This document shows, piece after piece, positions 9,430 to 17,710 of a stretch of DNA of 64,000 nucleotides; positions within the stretch are counted from its first letter, which is position 1; each line of letters begins with the position of its first letter. A program made the position numbers and the translations under genes. The notes beneath the pieces were generated by a model, which did not search any database, had not been told where the DNA came from, and saw only the letters and a program-made list of their open reading frames with translations. The stretch lies in assembly GCF_003943415.1 (NCBI RefSeq), contig NZ_RJPK01000004.1, forward strand, positions 62,001 to 126,000, given 5' to 3'. This stretch comes from Streptococcus oralis. Its GTDB lineage: Bacteria > Bacillota > Bacilli > Lactobacillales > Streptococcaceae.

Positions 9430-10279
9430 TTGTTTCGAGTCTCTCCTCAGCATACTCGATCATCCTCTCTGCGGTTACTTTGTCATAGTGGAAGCCGGTT
9501 TTAAGAGAGAAGGCCTGCGCTTCTCTGTGGAAAAGGTCCATCGTAGCAAACAAAGACTGAGTGATTTTCTCTTTACTTGAAAAATCAAGCAGATTCGAGA
9601 ATTCCTTCTCCTTCTCTGCAGGTAAATACTGGAAAAGATACTTGTAGTTCTTGCCGATATCGACTGTTCCATTATCACTTGCAACCTGCCAAGCTAAGAT
9701 CTTCAAGAGTTCTTGTTGACAAATCCCGTAGAGATGGTCCGTCGCATAGATGAGTTGCTTACGACGAATACCCTTAACCACATAGGCTGATACCCACCAA
9801 AATTCATTGCAGGCTTTGTCAAACTCTATTGCACTAGCTGGGCTCGTCCAAAAGCGTTGAGGACTCGGTAGATAAGGTTCAAACAAACCCTTAGGATCTT
9901 CTAAAACGGTGAACCCTGCTTCACTATCCACCCACTCTTGAATATACTCCGTAGGACAGAGGGTCAAATCAATCCGATTTCCATCTTCAAATAGCATCAG
10001 ATAAAGTCGACGGTTGCCTAGGACATTATGCTGCTCAATGGTACGAGTGCCAAACTGGTCTAACCAAGAAAGGTCACTCGTCAGATTATCTAAGTCGTCC
10101 ACGACATAGACCACGTCGTAATCCTGAAACTCATCTTTTGGTGCTTTTGGATTTGTCCGTGAACCAGACATGGCGACAGCCTCGACTTGTAAAGTTTTAG
10201 CAGTCTGTGAAATCAACCTCAGCATTTGCGCTTCACTTCTATGTTGTCTGCACATATCTTTTATAGAGTTATTTTTCAT
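9410..10279 (-). CDS. Aminoglycoside 6-adenylyltransferase-like protein (ANT(6)/AadK family)
   Basis: The 289-residue protein matches the streptomycin adenylyltransferase family. It shows the nucleotidyltransferase motif SGSRTNP (38-44), the metal-binding pair D53/D55 in QDYDVVYVV, and a third acidic residue D104 in RIDLTLCP. A C-terminal helical domain follows. AadE/AadK enzymes transfer AMP to the 6-hydroxyl of streptomycin; whether this homologue gives resistance is not known. I chose the ATG at 10277-10279 with GAGGAG upstream; it overlaps the preceding gene by 11 bases, indicating translational coupling. The overlap with the protease downstream points to a three-gene unit. Confidence 0.85.
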   Translation of the reverse strand: MKNNSIKDMCRQHRSEAQMLRLISQTAKTLQVEAVAMSGSRTNPKAPKDEFQDYDVVYVVDDLDNLTSDLSWLDQFGTRTIEQHNVLGNRRLYLMLFEDGNRIDLTLCPTEYIQEWVDSEAGFTVLEDPKGLFEPYLPSPQRFWTSPASAIEFDKACNEFWWVSAYVVKGIRRKQLIYATDHLYGICQQELLKILAWQVASDNGTVDIGKNYKYLFQYLPAEKEKEFSNLLDFSSKEKITQSLFATMDLFHREAQAFSLKTGFHYDKVTAERMIEYAEERLETNETFTK

Positions 10280-10796
10280 TGCCGTCTTGCTCCTCTTGTT
10301 TTTGCATGCCTCGTATTCTTTTCTTCTCAAGCTCTCCTACTATCAATTGGATAGTTGAACAAATCCCCAAAACGATTAAAATAAAATAAAACAAATTAAT
10401 ATCGTTTCTATGATATATTTGAAAGCTTCTCCATAATACAAAAGTATTTACTAATGAAAGAAGGAAAAGTAAAATAGCATTGAATAGGAGTGTTATAGCA
10501 AACTTACTCTTAAAATACCTATAATGTTTTCCAATCCGATAGAGGGTATATAGTGAGAAAACAATCATCAAAGGTGTGAAGGCAAGTGCATAAAATAAGA
10601 TAAACCCTATTCCTGAGTATGGTTTACTTTCCATTGGTAGATCTAATAGACAGATACCAATAGTGAGGATGTTCAATATAAACAAGGATACTGTGCGAGC
10701 ACACTCTTTTCTACTTTTATTGGTCATTAAATCATATATAATTCCAAAAATGGCTAGGAGAACAAGGAAAAAAGGTAACATTAATAACGTAATCAA
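10269..10796 (-). CDS. Predicted membrane protein, unknown function
   Basis: I do not recognise this 175-residue protein. It has about five hydrophobic segments (near residues 3-22, 34-52, 63-84, 100-120 and 133-152) and ends in a charged tail rich in K, E and Q. The start appears to be TTG at 10794-10796, with GGAGGT seven bases upstream; the first ATG is five codons further in. Its 3' end overlaps the ANT(6)-like gene. It may be the first gene of a small accessory operon, membrane protein - nucleotidyltransferase - CPBP protease. Confidence 0.7.
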   Translation of the reverse strand: MITLLMLPFFLVLLAIFGIIYDLMTNKSRKECARTVSLFILNILTIGICLLDLPMESKPYSGIGFILFYALAFTPLMIVFSLYTLYRIGKHYRYFKSKFAITLLFNAILLFLLSLVNTFVLWRSFQIYHRNDINLFYFILIVLGICSTIQLIVGELEKKRIRGMQKQEEQDGNEK

Positions 10797-10939
10797 TACC
10801 GCACCTCCAATAGTTTTAGCGATTGTTTACCTAAAAAAAGATAATCATCACCTTTACTTGAACTTTATAACTCCCCTCTCTGGTAAAGGTTATCCCCTTC
10901 GTAATAATATGAAGCATCCACACCCTTAAAAAAACGGGC

Positions 10940-11333
10940 CTAAGTGAGGTCTTCAGTTTGATTATTCAAGAGGAGATATTTGAGTTCGCCAGTCGATACC
11001 GCGCTACGCTTCGTGGCTAGGAGGTAATCTTCCTTGTCCACGTGAGATCAGTCCACGACTTGCCCCAACTCAGTCTTGAGGAGATGATCCAGCCAGAGCC
11101 TCATATTTCTTCCGTTCCCTTCTCGAAAAGGGTGGGCGATATTTAGCTCAAGGTACTTTTCGACAATCTGCTCAAAGGTCTGTTGAGGCATCCTGTCAAT
11201 ATTTTCTAAGGAAGCTGCTTTTCAAAAAGCTCTTTCGCTCGGGTTTTGCTGATTTTTTCTTCCATCTTGCTAGTTCAAGCGAATCCATCAGACCAAGTTT
11301 ATTGTCAAGCGTCATAAATACAGCTCTTTTCAT
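10940..11333 (-). pseudogene. Broken Fic-family gene
   Basis: The remains of a Fic (AMP-transferase) gene read on the minus strand. An ATG directly after the GNAT stop begins an N-terminus like other streptococcal Fic proteins (MTLDNKLGLMDS). The frame then shifts and the middle is missing. The core motif HPFREGNGR is intact at 11108-11134 in another frame, followed by LWLDHLLKTELGQVVD. A TGA then stands where Trp is expected, and the tail VDKEDYLLA continues after it. Fic enzymes usually AMPylate partner proteins and often act as toxins. With a deletion, a frameshift and a stop it cannot make a full protein. Confidence 0.8.
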
Positions 11334-11708
11334 TTAGATAGATTTTCTAAGCCCTGTTCCCACAGGTTTAAAACCTACTGTCTGATAAAATCCATCCGCT
11401 TCTGATATTAATTCTATGCGAGTCAAAGGATGTTTTTGATGAATTTCAGCGATCAATCGCCGTCCCAATCCTTTTCCGCGATAGGCTTTATCAATGATAA
11501 TCTCAGCTAAAAAGGTCGTCATGACTTCATCTGTCAAGTAGCGGGCAAAACCAAGGATTTTCTGGTGCTCTTCAACTACCAAGTAATGGGACAGATTTGT
11601 TGAAAATAATGAAGTCACTTTTTCCTCTGTAAAAGAAATCCATTTTTCATTTTGATAAAGGGAATAAATAGCTTGACAATCTTTTGTGCTTGCAGGTCTG
11701 ATTATCAT
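11334..11708 (-). CDS. GNAT-family N-acetyltransferase
   Basis: This 124-residue protein is a compact GNAT fold. It has an N-terminal IIRPASTKD strand-helix, a central ARYLTDEVMTTFLAEIIID strand pair, and the acetyl-CoA binding motif RGKGLGRRL (about residues 77-85). FYQTVGFKPVG follows near the end. The substrate is not predictable. Its TAA is immediately followed by the ATG of the broken fic gene. The gene lies in the accessory block between parE and parC. Confidence 0.85.
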   Translation of the reverse strand: MIIRPASTKDCQAIYSLYQNEKWISFTEEKVTSLFSTNLSHYLVVEEHQKILGFARYLTDEVMTTFLAEIIIDKAYRGKGLGRRLIAEIHQKHPLTRIELISEADGFYQTVGFKPVGTGLRKSI

Positions 11709-11771
11709 TTTCTACTCCTTTCAAATCCGATGCGACCACTAACAATTTTTCAACTCAAATTTAGTTATATT

Positions 11772-12518
11772 CTAGTTGCTCTCCGTCGCTTCTTCCCTCG
11801 CCTTCTTAGCTGGCTTGTTTTTTTTATAGCGACTACGAATAGCGTTGAGATGGTCACGGAGATCGGCATACTGCTTTTTATCTGGATAAGCATAGGCGTT
11901 GATTGCAGTAAAATCCACAAGGAAGTCATAGATTTCTTGTAGTTTCGCACGAACTTCCTTGTTTTGACTAGGTGCCTTGCCTTTTTGCTCAGCCAAACGC
12001 TCCTTATAGGCTTTTTCAAACTGAGCCTGCGCCTTTGTCAAGGTTTCTACATGAGTTGTCAAATGCAGGGTTGCAAGGGCAGTTTGGTAGTCAGTATCTT
12101 TTAGCTCCTTGAGCAAATGGTTAATAGCTTCTGTCTCTTTTTCGTAGCTCATACTCGTTAGCCCAGCATAATGTTTGAAAAGTTTACTGAGTTTGTCGTA
12201 AGCTTCCTTGCTACCTGCCTCTTTGACACGAGAGAAGGCCTTGACCAAACCAGTCAAGGTAGAAAGCGCATCATCACGCTCACGATCAGACGCTTCCAGA
12301 CTAGCCACCGTTTGACTGGCCTTGGAACGGTGCAAACCAGCTTGCAATCTCTCAAGAAGTTTTTCCATATCCCCAAGCTTCGTTGCATAAACCTGCTCAG
12401 ACTTATTAGCTTTTGTAAAAGCCCCCAACTCGTCCTTGCTCTCAGATAGAAGTTGGAAGAATTCGTTGTTTTCTAAAGCTTTTGTATCTAAACTGCTAAT
12501 TCCATAAATTTTTTTCAT
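11772..12518 (-). CDS. Helical protein of unknown function (DUF6261-like)
   Basis: A 248-residue, almost wholly alpha-helical, charged protein without signal peptide or membrane segments. The N-terminus (MKKIYGISSLDTKALENNEF) and helix pattern recall the DUF6261 family, but I hold this loosely. The C-terminus is strongly basic (SRYKKNKPAKKAREEA), which would suit nucleic acid or ribosome contact. AGGAG lies ten bases before the ATG. It is followed by GNAT and preceded by the SEC-C gene in the same direction, with a 175-base gap that holds repeated CGTCCGA motifs. Confidence 0.6.
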   Translation of the reverse strand: MKKIYGISSLDTKALENNEFFQLLSESKDELGAFTKANKSEQVYATKLGDMEKLLERLQAGLHRSKASQTVASLEASDRERDDALSTLTGLVKAFSRVKEAGSKEAYDKLSKLFKHYAGLTSMSYEKETEAINHLLKELKDTDYQTALATLHLTTHVETLTKAQAQFEKAYKERLAEQKGKAPSQNKEVRAKLQEIYDFLVDFTAINAYAYPDKKQYADLRDHLNAIRSRYKKNKPAKKAREEATESN

Positions 12519-12693
12519 CTGGATAATCTCCTAATTTTTTATTTTAATATACTTTTTACTTCGTCCGATTTTCGAACAAACAGAATTTGCCATGAAAGGC
12601 CTCGTCCGAAAATTGGACGTTCTCACTTTAGATTTGGTTAGCTTGTCAAAAAATCTGACGATGGAAATTTGATGAGTCCAATCTCTCTGTTTT

Positions 12694-13941
12694 TTAAAAC
12701 AAATCTATTTTTTCCAGTATATTATAAACAATATTACGTACTTCCTCGTTCTGTACTCCTTTAACTTGAATTAATAGACTATTCGCTTGTAAAAGCCATT
12801 CATATTGACTGTTTTTTAGAAGTTTACCTTTTTCATTAAAAAAACAAATTTCTTTATCTCTCAATTCATCAATAATATCAGGAGAAATTATAATATTTTC
12901 TGAACTATCAAAAATGTAATATTTTATAATATTTTCAAAAGAAGCAGTATCTTTTTCGTTCTTATAACCATCATACTTATCATTAAGTAACTTCAGCAAT
13001 TTATCTTTCAAATAATCATTTTCTTCGTTTGGTACAACACAATAAAAATATGCTGGAAAATCTCTATTTTGTGGGATTAAACCAAAACTGCAGCCTAAAT
13101 GATTCATAACCCCAGTATCGTTATAAGAAAACTCTGTACAGCCGGCACCACACCACTGAATATCGTTTTTCAATTTATAACCGTATACTTTAAAATGTTC
13201 ATCAATTTTAGCATCACTTGGTAGAGTATGATTCATTACTTGATCAAATTTAATCTTTAATACATCTAAATTTGTTATATTTGTTTTAGTATTTGCAATT
13301 TTTGTTGCATTAGCATAAATGGAATTTCTTTTATTTCTTGTATCTGAGGAAAGTGATTTGCCTACTCCTTTTTCTGAGGCAATCACATCATGGTAATCTA
13401 TTAAGGCATATTTTTCTTTAGAAAAATGGTATAAAAAGAAACGATAAGCATATAAAAATATATATTGTTTTTCGGTAGGAATGGGTTTAAAAGTTTCTAT
13501 TGGCGAAAAAATCTGATTGTCATGTTCTTCACAAAAAAGTGGCATAGTTCCAGCATCATTTATATTGACTTCATAAAATAATTCACTATATGATCTAGGA
13601 TTTTGTAGATTACTAACAATATTTTTTATATCGGTCGAAAAAACCGAATATCCATTATCAGTTTTTCTTGCAATCTGCTTTTCTAATATATTTCTAGGAA
13701 AAGTGTGTGATTTAATCGGTTTTCTATCACAGTTGGAATATAGGCACTCTTTTCCTTTAGAATCGAAAAGTTGCTTGACTCTATTCCTATCGTGGGATTG
13801 AAGTTGTTTTCTCTCACTTTCCGAAATATCACGAAGATTATCCCGTTCCATTTGTTTTCGTAACTTCTCTATTTTTAAATGGCAATGTTTGTATTTTTTG
13901 CCTGAATTGCATGGACATTTATCGTTTCTACCGATAGACAC
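12694..13941 (-). CDS. SEC-C domain protein with a second Cys/His cluster, function unknown
   Basis: This 415-residue protein begins with a SEC-C zinc motif (C9, C11, C20, H21 in KCPCNSGKKYKHCH), normally found at the C-terminus of SecA or attached to other domains. A second possible metal site follows: C66-X4-C71, SH at 78-79 in SHTFPRNIL, and C137-X2-H140-D141 in FCEEHDNQIF. The spacing recalls HNH/treble-clef nucleases. A long, Asn/Lys-rich, less conserved region fills the rest. The gene is clearly AT-richer than parE beside it, which suggests horizontal transfer. I infer a possible nuclease or RNA-binding defence role; nothing in the sequence proves it. Confidence 0.7.
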   Translation of the reverse strand: MSIGRNDKCPCNSGKKYKHCHLKIEKLRKQMERDNLRDISESERKQLQSHDRNRVKQLFDSKGKECLYSNCDRKPIKSHTFPRNILEKQIARKTDNGYSVFSTDIKNIVSNLQNPRSYSELFYEVNINDAGTMPLFCEEHDNQIFSPIETFKPIPTEKQYIFLYAYRFFLYHFSKEKYALIDYHDVIASEKGVGKSLSSDTRNKRNSIYANATKIANTKTNITNLDVLKIKFDQVMNHTLPSDAKIDEHFKVYGYKLKNDIQWCGAGCTEFSYNDTGVMNHLGCSFGLIPQNRDFPAYFYCVVPNEENDYLKDKLLKLLNDKYDGYKNEKDTASFENIIKYYIFDSSENIIISPDIIDELRDKEICFFNEKGKLLKNSQYEWLLQANSLLIQVKGVQNEEVRNIVYNILEKIDLF

Positions 13942-13992
13942 CTCCCCACCTCCTTTTTATAATGTATATTTATTTTTTATTGCAGCACACTC

Positions 13993-15942
13993 CTAAAACA
14001 CCATCTCCCCACTCTCTTCCAGCGTAAACTTGACATTATCCTCAATCCATTTACGGCGTGGTTCGACCTTATCTCCCATGAGGACATTGACGCGGCGTTC
14101 AGCGCGTGCTAGGTCTTCGATCGTAACACGGATGAGGGTACGCGTTTCTGGGTTCATGGTTGTTTCCCAGAGTTGATCCGCATTCATCTCACCAAGACCT
14201 TTGTAGCGTTGGAGGGTAGCGCCTTTACCGAACTGCTTGCGAAGTTCTTCTAGCTCTCCGTCCGTCCAAGCGTAGGCCACTTCTTCTTTCTTGCCTTTGC
14301 CTTTAGACATCTTGTAAAGAGGCGGAAGGGCGATATAGACATGTCCTGCCTCAACTAGCGGACGCATGTAACGGTAGAAAAATGTTAAGAGCAAGGTCTG
14401 AATATGGGCACCGTCGGTGTCCGCATCGGTCATGATAATGATCTTGTCATAGTTGGCATCTTCAATGGAGAAGTCTGCTCCCACACCCGCTCCGATGGTA
14501 TAAATCATCGTGTTGATTTCTTCATTTTTGAGGATATCTGCCATCTTGGCCTTGGCTGTATTGATAACCTTACCACGAAGGGGCAAGATAGCCTGGAACT
14601 TACGGTCACGGCCTTGCTTGGCAGAACCACCGGCAGAGTCACCCTCGACCAGATAGAGTTCATTCTTAGCAGGATTTTTAGACTGGGCTGGAGTCAATTT
14701 CCCAGACAACAAGCCCTTATCTTTCTTATTTTTCTTACCATTTCGGCTCTCATCACGCGCTTTGCGGGCCGCCTCACGGGCATCACGCGCCTTGATAGCC
14801 TTGCGAATGAGATTGGAAGCCAGCTCCCCATTTTCCATAAGGAAGAAGGTCAACTTATCAGCCACAATTCCATCCACAACCGGACGAGCTAGTGGACTTC
14901 CAAGTTTGTCCTTGGTCTGTCCTTCAAACTGAAGGTGCTCTTCAGGAACCAGAATAGAAAGAACAGCTGCTAGTCCTTCACGGTAGTCTGACCCTTCAAG
15001 ATTTTTATCTTTTTCCTTGAGAAGTCCCGTCTTACGCGCATAATCGTTCATGACCTTAGTAATGGCTGACTTGAGTCCTGTCTCATGCGTTCCACCGTCC
15101 TTAGTACGAACGTTATTGACAAAGGATAGAATGTTATCTGAGAATCCATCATTGTACTGGAGGGCAACTTCCACTTGGAAACCATTGTCTTCGCCTTCAA
15201 AGTATAGGACTGGCGTCAAGGTTTCCTTGTCTTCGTTCAGATAGGAAACAAAGTCCTGAACTCCGTTCTCATAGTGGAACTCAATCACTTCATCTGTTCG
15301 CTTGTCCGTCAATGACAAGGTGACATTTTTTAAGAGGAAGGCTGACTCATTGAGACGTTCTGAAATGGTATTGTACTTAAAGTCTGTCGTAGAAAAAATC
15401 GTCGCGTCAGGCATGAAAGTGACTTTGGTACCTGTCTTAGACTTGGGTGCTGTACCAATTTTTTTCAAGGTTGTGACGGGTTTCCCACCATTTTCAAAAC
15501 GTTGCTTGTAGACTGTACCGTCACGAGTAATTTCAACTTCTAGCCAACTAGAAAGGGCATTAACAACAGAAGACCCCACCCCGTGGAGACCTCCAGATGT
15601 CTTATAGCCACCTTGACCGAATTTCCCTCCGGCGTGGAGAATGGTAAAGATAACTTCAACAGTTGGAATTCCCATGGCGTGCATCCCGGTTGGCATTCCT
15701 CGACCATGGTCTTGAACGGTTAGACTGCCGTCTTTATTGATAGTCACATCGATGCGATCACCAAATCCAGACAAGGCTTCATCGACTGCATTGTCCACGA
15801 TTTCCCAGACTAGGTGATGGAGACCTGCTCCGTCGGTCGATCCAATATACATCCCCGGACGTTTACGGACCGCATCCAACCCTTCTAGCACCTGAATGGC
15901 GTCATCATTGTAGTTATTAATATTGATTTCCTTTTTTGACAC
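13993..15942 (-). CDS. parE: DNA topoisomerase IV subunit B
   Basis: ParE is the ATPase subunit of topoisomerase IV. The 649-residue protein has the GHKL ATP site (N51-A-V-D-E-A, then DHGRGMP and GGLHGVGSSVVNAL) and the Toprim motif EGDSAGGSA with D435, and DADTDGAH later. Quinolone-associated positions D435 and I460 carry the sensitive-type residues. The start is GTG at 15940-15942 with AGGAGG upstream. It is divergent from plsY and separated from parC by the accessory block. Confidence 0.97.
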   Translation of the reverse strand: MSKKEININNYNDDAIQVLEGLDAVRKRPGMYIGSTDGAGLHHLVWEIVDNAVDEALSGFGDRIDVTINKDGSLTVQDHGRGMPTGMHAMGIPTVEVIFTILHAGGKFGQGGYKTSGGLHGVGSSVVNALSSWLEVEITRDGTVYKQRFENGGKPVTTLKKIGTAPKSKTGTKVTFMPDATIFSTTDFKYNTISERLNESAFLLKNVTLSLTDKRTDEVIEFHYENGVQDFVSYLNEDKETLTPVLYFEGEDNGFQVEVALQYNDGFSDNILSFVNNVRTKDGGTHETGLKSAITKVMNDYARKTGLLKEKDKNLEGSDYREGLAAVLSILVPEEHLQFEGQTKDKLGSPLARPVVDGIVADKLTFFLMENGELASNLIRKAIKARDAREAARKARDESRNGKKNKKDKGLLSGKLTPAQSKNPAKNELYLVEGDSAGGSAKQGRDRKFQAILPLRGKVINTAKAKMADILKNEEINTMIYTIGAGVGADFSIEDANYDKIIIMTDADTDGAHIQTLLLTFFYRYMRPLVEAGHVYIALPPLYKMSKGKGKKEEVAYAWTDGELEELRKQFGKGATLQRYKGLGEMNADQLWETTMNPETRTLIRVTIEDLARAERRVNVLMGDKVEPRRKWIEDNVKFTLEESGEMVF

Positions 15943-16061
15943 AAGGAACCTCCTATTTGTTCATCTTTTCTATTTTACAGGTTTTCTAGGGATTTTGCAA
16001 AGTTTTTCCCGTTCAGCTATCACAATTTTAAAGGATATTCTCATCATTTCTACACTATTCA

Positions 16062-16070
16062 TGGTATAAT
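16062..16070 (+). promoter_or_regulatory. Extended -10 promoter of plsY (leaderless transcript predicted)
   Basis: TGGTATAAT at 16062-16070 is an extended -10 element. No good -35 hexamer is seen 17 bases upstream. The plsY ATG starts at 16077, six bases after TATAAT, which is where transcription should begin. No ribosome binding site can fit, so the mRNA is predicted to be leaderless. Confidence 0.7.
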
Positions 16071-16076
16071 AGGTCT

Positions 16077-16718
16077 ATGATGACATTTGTATTATTAATT
16101 CTAGCTTATCTACTAGGTTCGATTCCGTCTGGTCTATGGATTGGACAAATTTTCTTTCAAACAAATCTGCGTGAACATGGTTCTGGAAACACCGGAACGA
16201 CCAATACTTTCCGTATTTTAGGTAAGAAAGCGGGTATGGCAACCTTTGTGATTGACTTCTTTAAAGGAACCTTGGCCACTCTCCTTCCAATCCTTTTCCA
16301 CCTTCAAGGTGTATCACCTCTTGTCTTTGGTCTTTTGGCCGTGATTGGACATACCTTTCCTATCTTTGCAGGCTTTAAAGGTGGTAAGGCTGTCGCAACC
16401 AGTGCTGGAGTGATTTTCGGATTTGCGCCTGTTTTCTGTCTTTATCTAGCAATCGTATTCTTTGGAAGCCTCTATCTAGGTAGTATGATTTCACTATCAA
16501 GCGTTACTGCTTCTATCGCAGCCGTTATCGGAGTTCTCCTATTTCCACTATTTGGATTTATCCTGAACAGCTATGACCCTCTCTTCATTTTGATTATCCT
16601 AGCACTCGCTAGCTTGATTATCATTCGTCACAAGGATAATATCACACGCATCAAAAATAAAACTGAAAATCTCGTCCCTTGGGGATTGAACCTAACTCAT
16701 CAAAATCCTAAAAAATAA
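16077..16718 (+). CDS. plsY: Acyl-phosphate:glycerol-3-phosphate acyltransferase PlsY
   Basis: PlsY is the integral membrane enzyme that acylates glycerol-3-phosphate from acyl phosphate, the first step of phospholipid synthesis in Gram-positives. The 213-residue protein has several membrane segments and the family motifs [12 protein letters not shown] (about 37-48) and [18 protein letters not shown] (about 91-108). The start is ATGATG placed directly at the expected transcription start. It is divergent from parE and convergent with the nucleoside permease gene, sharing a bidirectional terminator. Confidence 0.95.
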   Translation: MMTFVLLILAYLLGSIPSGLWIGQIFFQTNLREHGSGNTGTTNTFRILGKKAGMATFVIDFFKGTLATLLPILFHLQGVSPLVFGLLAVIGHTFPIFAGFKGGKAVATSAGVIFGFAPVFCLYLAIVFFGSLYLGSMISLSSVTASIAAVIGVLLFPLFGFILNSYDPLFILIILALASLIIIRHKDNITRIKNKTENLVPWGLNLTHQNPKK

Positions 16719-16746
16719 AACGCCAGTTTGAACTGACGTTTTTTTG
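16719..16746 (+). terminator. Bidirectional terminator between plsY and nupC
   Basis: AACGCCAGTT pairs with AACTGACGTT (one mismatch) around a short loop, followed by T on the plus strand and preceded by A residues. It can end both plsY and the convergent nucleoside transporter operon. Confidence 0.85.
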
Positions 16747-16751
16747 TATGC

Positions 16752-17708
16752 TTATTTTGACTTGATGTAGTTGATACCATCTGCCTTAGGAGCAACTGCT
16801 TTTCCGAAGAAGGCTGCTAAAACAAGGATGGTCAAGACATAAGGCGCGATTTGAAGGTAAACAGCTGGCACTCCTTGTAGGAAAGGCAATTGAGAACCGA
16901 TAACTGCCAAACTTTGTGAAAGTCCAAAGAAGAGACTAGAAAGCATAGCACCGATTGGGTTCCATTTACCAAAGATCATCGCAGCAAGAGCGATAAATCC
17001 AGGACCGACAATAGTTGTCACTGAGAAGTTAACTGAAATGGATTGAGCATAAATCGCTCCCCCAATTCCACCTAGGAATCCTGAGATAATAACCCCAAGA
17101 TATCGCATCTTGTATACATTAATCCCCAAGGTATCTGCTGCCTGAGGGTGTTCACCAACAGAGCGAAGGCGAAGACCAAAACGTGTCTTAAAGAGAATAA
17201 ACCATGCAAAGAATGAGAAGGCAATCGCGATATAACCTAGCAAACTTGTTGACTTAAAGAAGATATCGCCGATTACTGGGATATTGGCCAAAACAGGGAA
17301 ATCAAAACGTCCAAAAGTCTGGCTTAAGTTATCCGTTTGTCCTTTGTTATAAAGAACTTTAACCAAGAAAACTGCTAATGCAGGAGCCATCAAGTTCAAT
17401 ACTGTACCACTGACAACATGGTCCGCACGGAAATGAACTGTAGCGACTGCATGGATGAGGGAGAACATAGCTCCCACGATACCGGCAACTAACAAGGAAA
17501 TCCAAGGAGTCGCTGCTCCAAGTTGTTCTGCAAACTCAAGGTTAAAGACAACCCCAGAAAAGGCTCCCATAACCATAATTCCTTCAAGACCGACGTTAAC
17601 GACACCACCACGTTCAGAGAAAACTCCCCCGATACTCGTAAAAATAAGTGGTGCTGAGTAAATCAGCATAGAAGAGACCAAGAGGGTGAGTAATGTTGTA
17701 ATAGACAT
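16752..17708 (-). CDS. nupC: Nucleoside ABC transporter permease (NupC-like)
   Basis: A 318-residue membrane protein of the BPD_transp_2 family (as in RbsC), with about eight to ten hydrophobic segments. It shows GGVFSERGGVVNVGLEGIM near the N-terminus and GENPQAAD-like GEHPQAADTLGIN (about 195), typical for guanosine/nucleoside transporter permeases. It forms the membrane channel with the NupB-like partner next upstream (2-base gap) and the double ATPase NupA. It is the last gene of the operon. The symbol follows the Lactococcus naming. Confidence 0.9.
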   Translation of the reverse strand: MSITTLLTLLVSSMLIYSAPLIFTSIGGVFSERGGVVNVGLEGIMVMGAFSGVVFNLEFAEQLGAATPWISLLVAGIVGAMFSLIHAVATVHFRADHVVSGTVLNLMAPALAVFLVKVLYNKGQTDNLSQTFGRFDFPVLANIPVIGDIFFKSTSLLGYIAIAFSFFAWFILFKTRFGLRLRSVGEHPQAADTLGINVYKMRYLGVIISGFLGGIGGAIYAQSISVNFSVTTIVGPGFIALAAMIFGKWNPIGAMLSSLFFGLSQSLAVIGSQLPFLQGVPAVYLQIAPYVLTILVLAAFFGKAVAPKADGINYIKSK

Positions 17709-17710
17709 CC

